The notes beneath the pieces are model-generated. The model had not been told where the DNA came from and did not search any database. It saw nothing but the letters and a program-made list of their open reading frames with translations. From positions 1,674,001 to 1,738,000 of the forward strand of contig NZ_FOZE01000001.1 of NCBI RefSeq assembly GCF_900113225.1: a stretch of DNA of 64,000 nucleotides, read 5' to 3'. Both the position numbers and the translations under genes were made by a program. This document shows positions 32,325 to 40,049 of this stretch, piece by piece (the stretch's first letter is position 1; every line of letters starts with the position of its first letter). The stretch comes from Mitsuaria sp. PDC51. GTDB taxonomy: Bacteria; Pseudomonadota; Gammaproteobacteria; Burkholderiales; Burkholderiaceae_C.

Positions 32325-32960
32325 ATGGCCCGCGTCGCTCGCGCCGCCCGGCAGGCCCAGTGGGCGCAGCTCGCCGAGCAGGCGAAGGCGTGCCGGGCCT
32401 GTCCCTTGTGGCAGGGCGCGACGCATACGGTATTTGGTGAAGGGCCGGTCGCGGCGCGGCTGATGCTCGTCGGCGAACAGCCCGGCGATCGCGAGGATCT
32501 GCAGGGGCATCCCTTCGTCGGCCCGGCGGGACGTCTGCTTGATGAGGCGCTCGAGCAACTGGGCTGGCCACGCGACCAGCTCTACCTGACCAACGCGGTC
32601 AAGCACTTCAAGTACGAACTGCGCGGCAAGCGGCGGATGCACAAGTCGCCGGCGCAGCGCGAGGTGCAGGCCTGCGCGCCGTGGCTGGAGCAGGAGATCG
32701 CCACGGTGGACCCGGCCGCGATCGTGGCGCTCGGCGCCACGGCGGCCCGCGCGGTGCTGGGGCATGCGGTGCCGGTGCTGGCGAATCGCGGCCAATGGCT
32801 CGCGCGCGAGGATGGCCGGCGCGTGCTGATCACGCTGCACCCGTCGGCGCTGCTGCGCGACCGCGGACCGGATCGTGACGCGGCGATCGCCGCGTGGATC
32901 GAGGACCTGCGCCGCGCCGGGGAGCTGCCGAAGCGTGGCGGCGCTCCGCCCAACGTGTGA
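32325..32960 (+). CDS. UdgX-type uracil-DNA glycosylase
   Basis: The 211-residue protein belongs to the Fe-S uracil-DNA glycosylases. It shows CRACPL (Cys23, Cys26), motif A VGEQPGDREDLQGHPFVGPA (residues 49-68), TNAVKHFKY, the loop GKRRMH (101-106), Cys117 and the LHPSALLR motif. The GEQPGDxED box together with the KRRxH insertion marks UdgX, whose loop His becomes covalently attached to the abasic site after uracil removal; the equivalent here is His106. I see three Cys in ligand-like positions and no obvious fourth. It follows the response regulator by 16 bp on the same strand and may be cotranscribed. Confidence 0.88.
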   Translation: MARVARAARQAQWAQLAEQAKACRACPLWQGATHTVFGEGPVAARLMLVGEQPGDREDLQGHPFVGPAGRLLDEALEQLGWPRDQLYLTNAVKHFKYELRGKRRMHKSPAQREVQACAPWLEQEIATVDPAAIVALGATAARAVLGHAVPVLANRGQWLAREDGRRVLITLHPSALLRDRGPDRDAAIAAWIEDLRRAGELPKRGGAPPNV

Positions 32961-32977
32961 GGTCCGCTGGCAATCAA

Positions 32978-32994
32978 TTGCTTGCCAAAAGCAA
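32978..32994. promoter_or_regulatory. Inverted repeat before the MarR-GNAT gene
   Basis: TTGCT (32978-32982) and AGCAA (32990-32994) flank a 7-nt spacer directly upstream of the MarR-GNAT start. MarR proteins bind such short palindromes near their own promoters, so this is a candidate autoregulatory site. Confidence 0.45.
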
Positions 32995-33008
32995 ATACAT
33001 GGCGCAGC

Positions 33009-33980
33009 ATGCGCGCCATGATCGACAGTGACCGTATCGAAGCCGTCCGCCGCTTCAACCGCTTCTACACGCGCCGCATCGGCGTGCTCGACGAAGGGCT
33101 GCTGGACTCCGAGTTCAGCCTCACCGAGTGCCGCATCCTCTGGGAGCTGGCGCATCTGGAGGCCGGAACCGGGATGACCGCGACCGAACTGGGGCGGCTG
33201 CTGGACCTGGACGCCGGCTACCTCAGCCGCTTGCTGCGCCATCTGAAGGAGCGCGACCTGGTGCGCGCGTCGCGCAGCGAGGCGGACGCCCGGCAGTCGC
33301 TGCTGACGCTGAGCCCGGCCGGCCGCAAGGCCTTCAAGCCGCTGGATCGCCGCTCGCGCGAGCAGGTGGGCGAGCTGCTGGGCCAGCTCGGCGAGGTCCA
33401 GCAGGTGGAGCTGCTTCAGGCGCTGCGGCGGGTGCAGTCGTTGCTCGAGGAGCCGGGCGCGAAGCCGGCGAAGGGCGGCCTCCTGCTGCGTCCGCACCGG
33501 CCCGGCGACATGGGCTGGATCGTCGCGCGGCATGGCGCGCTCTATGCGCGCGAGTACCAGTTCGACCTGAGCTTCGAGGCGCTGGTGGCGCGCATCGCCG
33601 CCGACTTCCTCGAGCGCTTCGACCCGCGTCGCGAGGCCTGCTGGATCGCCGAGCGCGACGGCACCAACATCGGCAGCGTCGCGCTGGTGCAGGCCCGCGA
33701 CGAGGCGACCGGCGCGCCGATCGACGGCGTGGCGCAGCTGCGACTGCTGCTGGTGGAGCCCTCGGCGCGCGGACTCGGATTGGGTGATCGCCTCGTCGCC
33801 GAGTGCCACCGCTTCGCCCGCGAGGCGGGTTACCGGCAGGTGCGCCTGTGGACCAACAGCCAGCTCGATGCCGCCAAGCACATCTATCGCAAGGCGGGCT
33901 ACCAACTGGTCGCGAGCGAGCCCTTCCAGGGATTCGGCCTGGATCTCGTCGGCGAAACCTGGGAGCTGACGCTGGGCTGA
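33009..33980 (+). CDS. MarR-type HTH regulator fused to a GNAT acetyltransferase
   Basis: The 323-residue protein joins an N-terminal MarR winged helix (about residues 1-145: LTECRILWELAH, TATELGRLLDLDAGYLSRLLRHL, SEADARQS for the wing) to a C-terminal GNAT domain (about 155-323). The GNAT domain has RLLLVEPSARGLGLGDRLV as the acetyl-CoA loop and an NSQLDAAKHIYRKAGYQLV end. Such fusions are known in proteobacteria, but substrates and targets are mostly undefined. The ATG at 33009 was chosen; a TTG 27 nt upstream and an ATG 9 nt downstream are alternatives. Confidence 0.88.
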   Translation: MRAMIDSDRIEAVRRFNRFYTRRIGVLDEGLLDSEFSLTECRILWELAHLEAGTGMTATELGRLLDLDAGYLSRLLRHLKERDLVRASRSEADARQSLLTLSPAGRKAFKPLDRRSREQVGELLGQLGEVQQVELLQALRRVQSLLEEPGAKPAKGGLLLRPHRPGDMGWIVARHGALYAREYQFDLSFEALVARIAADFLERFDPRREACWIAERDGTNIGSVALVQARDEATGAPIDGVAQLRLLLVEPSARGLGLGDRLVAECHRFAREAGYRQVRLWTNSQLDAAKHIYRKAGYQLVASEPFQGFGLDLVGETWELTLG

Positions 33981-34045
33981 TCCGCGAGCACGGGGTCCGC
34001 CGCGCCCGGCGTTGCCGCGCTCGCCACGCTCAAGAGCTCAGTAGC

Positions 34046-36286
34046 TCAATAGCTCAGCTGCAGGCTCAGCGTCCAGGTGCGGCCCAGCGCCGGCGAGACC
34101 ACGTTGGCGTTGATGGCGCCGTCGAAGTAGTCCTTGTCGAGCAGGTTCTTCAAGCCCGCATTGACGCGCCAGGCCGGGCCGGCGTAGCCGACGCTCGCAT
34201 CGACGACCGCGTAGCCGGGCAGCGCGAAGGGCAGGCTGCCGCGTTGGCGGCTCACCGCGCGACCTCCGAGGCCCAAGGTCCAGTTCGGCAGCCCGGTCGG
34301 CTTGTACAGCGCCCACAGCGTCGCCGCATGCAGCGGCTGCAGGTTGATCGGCTTGCCGAGGATCGCGGCGTTGTTGTCGCGCGTGACCCGCGCGTCGGTG
34401 TAGGCGTAGCCGGCGGTCAGGCTCAGTCCGTCCTTGAGCCGGGCGCCCACCTCGAGTTCAACGCCGCGCGACTGCTGCTCGCCGGTCTGCACGCTGAAGC
34501 CGGTGTTGACCGGATCCGAGGTCGTGACGTTGCGCCGCTTGAGGTCGAACACCGCCAGCGAGCCGGTGAGCCGGCCGTCCGCCGATTCATGCTTGAGCCC
34601 CCATTCGTACTGCTTGCCGGTCTCGGGCACGAAGCCCTTGCCATCGAAGTCCTGGCCGCTGACCGGCAGGAAGGACTCGGACCAGCTGACGTAGGTGGAC
34701 CAGCCGGGCAGGAACTCCTTGACCAGGCCGGCGCTGCCCACGGTGGCCGCGTCGGTCTTCAGCGACTGCGTGTTGCGGACGCGGTCCTCGAGCCGCTCGC
34801 GCGAATGGTCGCGGCGCAGGCCCACCAGCGCGGTCCAGCCGGCGCCGAACTTCATCTGGTCCTGCAGGTAGAGGCCCGCCACCGTCAGCGTCGACGGCGC
34901 GAAGGCGGTCAGGTTGGCGGGGCAGGTGGCCGGCATGCCGTACTGCGGATTGAACAGGTCCAGCGGCGCGATCGTGCAGGCGCGCGAGCCCTGGCGGCTG
35001 TGGCCGCGGCGCGCGTCCAGGCCGACGACCAGCTGGTGCGCGACCGGTCCGGTGTCCGCCCGGTAGAGCAGCGAGGTGTCGGTGGCGAGGATGTCGTAGT
35101 CCAGGTACTGCCGCGTCGCCGAGCGATTCTGCAGACGGCGATTGGCTTGCAGCGCCTGCAGCGCGACGAAGTTGCCGGTGCCCGATTCCTCTTCGTAGCG
35201 CACGCCCTGGCGCAGCGTCAGCGCCGGATCGAAGCGGTGCTCCAGGCTGTAGCCCAGGGTCTTCTGCTCGACGTCGTAGCCGCCGAAGGCGGTATCGCCG
35301 GTGAACATCCGGCGGTCCACCGTGCCGTTGGGATTGGGCAGCAGCGTGCCGTAGGGCGTCGTGCCCTGCTGGCGGATCCACTGGCTGTGCGAGTAGCTGC
35401 TGAAGATCACGACCTCGGTGTCGCGGCCGAAGTCGATCGACAGCGACGGCGAGACCCAGCGGTCCTTGCGCCAGACCTGGTCGGTGGCGTCGTCGCCGTC
35501 GGAGGTCTGCGCGGTGATGCGCAGCGCGGTGCGGCCGTTGGCGGAGAGCGGCTCGTTGATGTCGGCGGACAGCGTGCGGCTGTTGAAGCTGCCGATGTCG
35601 ACGCCGCCATCGAGGCGGCGTACCGTCTCGGGCCGCTTGCTGACCGCATTGACCAGGCCGCCGGGCTGCACCTGGCCGTAGAGGATCGAGGACGCGCCCT
35701 TGAGTACCTCGAAGCGCTCGTAGGCGTAGCTGGTCAGCCGCGTCCACATGCCGGGGCTCTGCACCAGGCCGTCGATCAGGATGGACTCGGTGGAGCGGAA
35801 GCCGCGGATGTTGATGTCGTCGAAGCCTCGGCGGCCGAAGTTCACCGGGCTCACGCCGGGCACCGTCTGCAGCGCCTGCTGCAGGTTGGTGATCTGGCGC
35901 GAGTCCATCACCTCGCGGGTCACGACGCTCATCGAGCGCGGGGTCTCGAGCAGGCGCATCTCGGCCTTGCCGGCGGTGATGCCCTGCGTCGGCGCGAAGC
36001 CGGTGTCGCGCTGGACGCTGCCGTAGATCACGACCGAGTCCATGCGGCGCGGCTCGGCCTCCGAGGCGGCATCGGCAGGCGCGGCCGGCGCGGCGGTGCC
36101 GCCGGGTGCCACAGGGCCACTGGTTGCCACAGGGCCGCCGGACTGGGACGCGGACGCCGACGGCGTCTGGGCAAGGGCGATGGGGCCGTGCACGCTCAGC
36201 GCGATGAACACGGCGATGGCGACGGGATGCTGGGCGGGCGCGCACGGGCGCGGCAGAGTGGAACGACGATGGAGACGGAAGGACAT
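34046..36286 (-). CDS. TonB-dependent siderophore receptor
   Basis: The 746-residue outer-membrane protein has an export signal ending PIALAQ and an Ala/Pro-rich stretch. The plug domain carries the NIRGFRSTESILIDGL, PRSMSVVT and FEVLKGASSILYGQVQPGG segments typical of ferric-siderophore (FhuA/FoxA-like) receptors. The beta-barrel ends in the expected aromatic C-terminus (LSLQLSY). The TonB box is not obvious; DSVVIYGS is a candidate near residue 82. The ATG at 36286 was preferred over a GTG 36 nt upstream. The ligand cannot be told; no biosynthetic genes are near. Confidence 0.9.
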   Translation of the reverse strand: MSFRLHRRSTLPRPCAPAQHPVAIAVFIALSVHGPIALAQTPSASASQSGGPVATSGPVAPGGTAAPAAPADAASEAEPRRMDSVVIYGSVQRDTGFAPTQGITAGKAEMRLLETPRSMSVVTREVMDSRQITNLQQALQTVPGVSPVNFGRRGFDDINIRGFRSTESILIDGLVQSPGMWTRLTSYAYERFEVLKGASSILYGQVQPGGLVNAVSKRPETVRRLDGGVDIGSFNSRTLSADINEPLSANGRTALRITAQTSDGDDATDQVWRKDRWVSPSLSIDFGRDTEVVIFSSYSHSQWIRQQGTTPYGTLLPNPNGTVDRRMFTGDTAFGGYDVEQKTLGYSLEHRFDPALTLRQGVRYEEESGTGNFVALQALQANRRLQNRSATRQYLDYDILATDTSLLYRADTGPVAHQLVVGLDARRGHSRQGSRACTIAPLDLFNPQYGMPATCPANLTAFAPSTLTVAGLYLQDQMKFGAGWTALVGLRRDHSRERLEDRVRNTQSLKTDAATVGSAGLVKEFLPGWSTYVSWSESFLPVSGQDFDGKGFVPETGKQYEWGLKHESADGRLTGSLAVFDLKRRNVTTSDPVNTGFSVQTGEQQSRGVELEVGARLKDGLSLTAGYAYTDARVTRDNNAAILGKPINLQPLHAATLWALYKPTGLPNWTLGLGGRAVSRQRGSLPFALPGYAVVDASVGYAGPAWRVNAGLKNLLDKDYFDGAINANVVSPALGRTWTLSLQLSY

Positions 36287-36638
36287 GGACGTCGACGGCA
36301 ACGGGACGCCGGCGCGGGACACGCACGGCGCACGGGGTGGAGGGATCCGCGTTGCATGGCGTCAGCGAGCAAGGCACGGCAGGTCGACCGGTCCCGCGAG
36401 GACGGGTCCGGCGGCGGCATCGAGGCCGCGATCGAGGCGTTGGCTGGCTGTGCGGATGGCCGCGTCGTGGACGGGCCTGGCTGGCTCGCGCTCCGCGTCG
36501 GTGGCGGAGGGCGCTGGCGGCGGGTGGGGCGGGGTAGCGCCCCGAGACCGCGAGCGGGGCGGAGTGTACCGAGTTTGTTTCGCGCGCCGAGGAAGCACGG
36601 CGACGCCGCGGGGGCGATCGGCGTCCCGTCGCTGCGCC
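36287..36638. other. Non-coding gap between phoD-like gene and siderophore receptor
   Basis: This 352-bp GC-rich stretch lies after the phosphatase gene and before the receptor start. I see no reading frame with coding character, no clear promoter and no Fur box on either strand. It must hold the receptor's promoter unless that gene is read from the phosphatase transcript. Confidence 0.5.
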
Positions 36639-38177
36639 TCAGGAGGCTGCCTGCGCGCCCGGTCGCCCCGCCTCGACGACGAAGCGCGCCGCGGTCGACA
36701 CGGGGCTCTTCGCGTCCCACGGCGACGCCACGCTGCGCAGCTCGACATCGAGCCGGTCCGCCCTCAGCTCGAAACGCATGTAGCCGCGCTGGTCGCTGCG
36801 GCCGTAGCGCAGGTGCGGATTGAAGGGCAGGGCCTTGTCCAGCTGCGACTGCTCCGCGCCGTGGCTGGAGATCGAGGTGCCGCAGAACTCGCTGGCCAGC
36901 ACCGGCGCCCGCTCGTCGTCCCAGTCCAGCTTCAGGTCGGCCACGTAGTTGGCGTGGACGTCGCCGCCCAGCACCACCGTGTTGGGCACGCGCCGCGCCT
37001 GGAGGTCGCGCAGCAGGCGCTCGCGCGCGAAGGGATAACCGTCCCAGCCGTCGGTCCAGTAGCGCCCCGGCCCCTGCGCCGGATCCTGCCGGTTGAAGCG
37101 CGCCATCAGGGTCTGCTGCGCCAGCAGGTTCCACGGCCGCGTGGCGTCCCAGCTGTCGCGCAGCCATTGCTCCTGCGGCCCGCCCAGCAGCGTGCGGCGC
37201 GTGTCCAGGAGCTCGGGACAGTCCTTCACGTTCACGGTGTTGGAGCCGCCGCGGCCGGGCTTGGGGCAGGCCTGCGGATCGCGCCAGGAGCGATCGTCGA
37301 GGGTGATCAGCCGCGCCAGTCGGCCCCAGTCGACGCGGTGGCTGAGCGCGATGTCCACGCCCTTGGGCCGCATCGATGCCGGGAAGGGCTGGTGCTCCCA
37401 GTACGCCTGCGCCGCGGCGACGCGGCGTTGATGGAAGTCCGGCGCCAGGTCCTGCGACACGTCGCCGGCCCAGTCGTTCTGCACCTCGTGGTCGTCCCAG
37501 GTCAGGATCCAGGGCGCGTTCGCATGCATCGCCTGCAGCTGCGGGTCGCGCTTGTACTGGGCGTAGCGGTCGCGGTAGTCGGCCAGGCTGCGGCACTGCG
37601 GCCCATGGTGGCGCCGCGGCACGCGGGCATCGTGCGGCGTGGCGTATTCATAGATGTAGTCGCCCAGGAACAGCACCAGGTCGAGGTCCTGCCTCGCCAT
37701 GTCGCCCCAGGCCGCGTACTCGCCGTGGTCGAAACGCTGGCAGGACGCGATGGCGAAGCGCAGGGCCGCCGGCATCGCGTCGGCCGCCGGCGCGGTGCGG
37801 GTGCGGCCAGCCGGGCTCTGCTGCCCCAGGGCGCGAAACCGATACCAGTACCAGCGGTCCGGGCGCAGGCCGGCGGGCTCCGCATGCACGCTGTGGGCGG
37901 TGCCGGGCTCGGCGTGCTCGGTGCCGCGCGCCACCACGGTCCGGAAGGCCTCGTCCTGCGCCAGCTCCCAGTGCACCGGCACCGTTGCCGGCAGGGCCTC
38001 GCCGAGGAGCCGCGTCCACAGCACCACGCGGTCGGCGCGCGGACTGCCGGAGGCGACGCCGAGCGCGAACAGCGGCTCGGCGGCCGCATCGGCGTGTCGC
38101 AGCAGCGCCGGCGCGCAGCCGGCGACGAGAGCGGCCTGCAGCAGGCCGCGGCGGGAGAGGGACCCAGGGCAAGTCAT
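36639..38177 (-). CDS. PhoD-like alkaline phosphatase/phosphodiesterase, Tat-exported
   Basis: The 512-residue protein starts with a twin-arginine signal (SLSRRGLLQAALVAG). It continues with the PhoD N-terminal domain (FALGVASGSPRADRVVLWTRL) and a metallophosphatase domain with ASCQRF, LFLGDYIYEY, TWDDHEVQNDW and VLGGDVHANYV, whose Asp, Asn and His residues bind iron and calcium in PhoD. It would hydrolyse phosphomono- or diesters outside the inner membrane to release phosphate. The ATG at 38177 begins the Tat signal; the much longer frame upstream is antisense sequence. Confidence 0.92.
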   Translation of the reverse strand: MTCPGSLSRRGLLQAALVAGCAPALLRHADAAAEPLFALGVASGSPRADRVVLWTRLLGEALPATVPVHWELAQDEAFRTVVARGTEHAEPGTAHSVHAEPAGLRPDRWYWYRFRALGQQSPAGRTRTAPAADAMPAALRFAIASCQRFDHGEYAAWGDMARQDLDLVLFLGDYIYEYATPHDARVPRRHHGPQCRSLADYRDRYAQYKRDPQLQAMHANAPWILTWDDHEVQNDWAGDVSQDLAPDFHQRRVAAAQAYWEHQPFPASMRPKGVDIALSHRVDWGRLARLITLDDRSWRDPQACPKPGRGGSNTVNVKDCPELLDTRRTLLGGPQEQWLRDSWDATRPWNLLAQQTLMARFNRQDPAQGPGRYWTDGWDGYPFARERLLRDLQARRVPNTVVLGGDVHANYVADLKLDWDDERAPVLASEFCGTSISSHGAEQSQLDKALPFNPHLRYGRSDQRGYMRFELRADRLDVELRSVASPWDAKSPVSTAARFVVEAGRPGAQAAS

Positions 38178-38315
38178 GGCCCCGAGCGTAATCCGGGACG
38201 CTGACAGCGCCACGAGGCCATGACGCCACAGCGGCGCGACGACACGGCGGCGCGGCGCACGGCCGCACGGGCGCCCGGTACGATCCAGCCTCATCGCTCC
38301 CGCCCACCGCCGCGC

Positions 38316-38723
38316 ATGACCACCCAGCTCATCCTCTTCCGCCTCGCCATCCAGAGCAGCTACGTCGCCAACTCCGAGGAGCCGGCGACCGAGGACACCT
38401 TCGACACCATCCAGTTCTTCGCGTCCAACGGCGCCGCGTGGCGGATCAAGACCTATGCCACCGACCAGGACGTGCATGTCTGGTCGCTCGATGGCGGCGA
38501 GCTCGGCGACCTGGTCGAGCTGGCGGTCAGCAACACCGAGGCCAACTACGGCGACGTGCTGGAGGAGGGCTACATCATCGACTCCGAGACCGGCCTGGAC
38601 GGCGTGCGGGAGCAGCTCGAGGCGCGCGGCCTGCCGCCGCATCTGAACGAGACCTCGGTCGGGGCGGTGTTCTGGACGCCGCCGGGCTCCGGCTACAAGT
38701 CCAGGAGCCGGCCCGGCAACTGA
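38316..38723 (+). CDS. Hypothetical acidic protein
   Basis: The 135-residue protein is divergent from the phosphatase gene. It begins MTTQLILFRLAIQSSYVANS and is acidic, with an alternating strand-helix character and no Cys, signal peptide or membrane segment. I do not recognise a family. The codon pattern (strong third-position GC) supports real coding. The ATG at 38316 was chosen because the 32 residues before it are Arg/Pro-rich shadow sequence. Confidence 0.7.
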   Translation: MTTQLILFRLAIQSSYVANSEEPATEDTFDTIQFFASNGAAWRIKTYATDQDVHVWSLDGGELGDLVELAVSNTEANYGDVLEEGYIIDSETGLDGVREQLEARGLPPHLNETSVGAVFWTPPGSGYKSRSRPGN

Positions 38724-38772
38724 GCGCCGGCCCGCGCGCTCGCGCGTGGTCGAGCGGCGGTCCAGCTCGTCA

Positions 38773-39276
38773 TCACCGGCTGCCGGCGCGGTTCTCCGCC
38801 CGGATCGCCAGCCCCTGCAGCGTGAAGCCGACCGCGAAGACGAGCAGCCAGCCCAGCAGCGCGGCCTTCACCACCGGATCGTCCGGACCGGTGGCCAGCG
38901 GATGCGCGACCGGCAGCCGTGTCAGCGTCTCGTTGATGCCCGGCACCAGGAGCAGGAAGAAGCTGAACGAGAGGCCGAAGGTCTGCGCATAGGGCCTCAG
39001 CCGGCCGAGGACGCCCAGCCGCGGCGCGACCCAGGCGCCGCCGAACGCCGCCAGCAGGGCCAGCACGCCCAGCACGTGACCGGGATTGACGCCGGTGACA
39101 CTCGACAGCCCGAAGGCGGTGAACACCGACAGCGTCAGTCCGGCGAGATAGACCTGGCCGGAGCGCGTGGAGGGCTCGATGCGACGCCTGCGCGCGAAGC
39201 CGTGCAGGCCCGCGACGAGCGGGATCAGGCTGATCAGGGTGTGCGCGATGCCGAGCGATGAAAGCGGGTGGGGCAT
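38773..39276 (-). CDS. Unknown four-to-five-helix membrane protein under the TetR operator
   Basis: The 167-residue protein has hydrophobic segments at about residues 5-25, 42-60, 68-85, 98-115 and 140-158. The N-terminal region IAHTLISLIPLVAGLHGFARRRR is the most distinctive part. I cannot name a family with confidence. A copy of the 14-bp CTACTAGTTGGTAG site lies 36 bp before its start, so it is probably the regulated target of the neighbouring TetR protein. Confidence 0.75.
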   Translation of the reverse strand: MPHPLSSLGIAHTLISLIPLVAGLHGFARRRRIEPSTRSGQVYLAGLTLSVFTAFGLSSVTGVNPGHVLGVLALLAAFGGAWVAPRLGVLGRLRPYAQTFGLSFSFFLLLVPGINETLTRLPVAHPLATGPDDPVVKAALLGWLLVFAVGFTLQGLAIRAENRAGSR

Positions 39277-39311
39277 GGGGACCTCGTTGAAGCAGGTGAT
39301 GAAAGTACGAT

Positions 39312-39325
39312 CTACTAGTTGGTAG
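39312..39325. promoter_or_regulatory. TetR operator copy 1 (CTACTAGTTGGTAG)
   Basis: An imperfect 14-bp palindrome (CTAC/GTAG ends) just upstream of the membrane protein gene. It is identical to the copy before the tetR gene at 40001-40014. Confidence 0.8.
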
Positions 39326-39376
39326 ATTGATGGCGCGAAAGAAGGGCGGCCGAAGCCGCCCGCGGTGCAGCGCCCG

Positions 39377-39964
39377 TCAGGCGGGCTGGGTCAGCTTGAG
39401 GATCGCCGGCTGCACGATGGCGGCGAAGGACTTGGGGTCGTCCAGCGCCCGCGCCACCAGCATCGCGCCGTGCACGACCGCCATGAACGAGCGCGCCGAG
39501 ATCGCGGGGCTGTTGAGCAGGTGGAACTGGCCGGCCCCGACGCCGCGCTTGAGCACCGACGCCAGCCAGGCGTTCAGGTCGTGGAAATGGGCGCGTACCT
39601 CGGCAGCCACGTCCTCGGGAATGGTCGGCATCTCGGTGGCCAGCATCGCGCAGATGCAGAAGGGATGCTCGCCGCTGCGGATGCAGCCGGCCCAGTAGTC
39701 CGCATAGGCGTTGAGCTCGGACAGCGGATCGTCGAACTGCCGCTCCAGCGAGGCGAGCCCTTGCCGCGCTTCCTCCCGGTAACGCGCGACCACCGTCTGC
39801 ACCAGCGCCGCCTTGCTCGGGAAGTGATGGTGGATGCTGGCCTTGGTGATGCCCACCCGCTCGGCCAGGTCGGCATAGCTGAAGCTGTTGTAGCCGCCGG
39901 CGACCAGCAGCGCCCGCGTGTGGGCGGCGATCTCGGCGGCTTTCGGGGAGAGCTCGATGGTCAT
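39377..39964 (-). CDS. TetR/AcrR family transcriptional regulator
   Basis: The 195-residue protein has an N-terminal TetR helix-turn-helix (FSYADLAERVGITKASIHHHFPSK, about residues 28-51) and an all-helical ligand domain with CICAMLATEMPTIP, which looks like the AcuR/YcdC-like subgroup. Identical 14-bp sites precede this gene and the membrane protein gene downstream, so it probably represses both. The inducer is unknown; the neighbouring iron alcohol dehydrogenase and a small reactive carbonyl or alcohol are a possible link. Confidence 0.92.
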   Translation of the reverse strand: MTIELSPKAAEIAAHTRALLVAGGYNSFSYADLAERVGITKASIHHHFPSKAALVQTVVARYREEARQGLASLERQFDDPLSELNAYADYWAGCIRSGEHPFCICAMLATEMPTIPEDVAAEVRAHFHDLNAWLASVLKRGVGAGQFHLLNSPAISARSFMAVVHGAMLVARALDDPKSFAAIVQPAILKLTQPA

Positions 39965-40000
39965 GAATGCGGAGGCCGTCGCGTGAAACTGGGTCGCACT

Positions 40001-40014
40001 CTACTAGTTGGTAG
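40001..40014. promoter_or_regulatory. TetR operator copy 2 (CTACTAGTTGGTAG)
   Basis: It lies 36 bp upstream of the tetR start and after the stop of the alcohol dehydrogenase gene. It matches the copy at 39312-39325 in all 14 positions, with the same 36-bp distance to the start codon of the gene it precedes. Confidence 0.8.
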
Positions 40015-40049
40015 GTTGGTTGTCAAAGCCCCCGAGGCTAGCCTGCGGC

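Noticed and set aside
32990-32998. AGCAAATAC shared by the MarR-GNAT and katG upstream regions
   Set aside because: Only 9 bp match and the partner half-sites have different spacing (8 versus 4 nt), so a common regulator is not supported.
36287-36638. Small frames or a Fur box before the siderophore receptor
   Set aside because: The frames have no ribosome site or coding character, and no sequence resembling a Fur box was found.
34046-38177. Siderophore biosynthesis or iron-phosphate island
   Set aside because: Only a receptor and a phosphatase are present, with no biosynthetic, TonB or regulatory partner genes.
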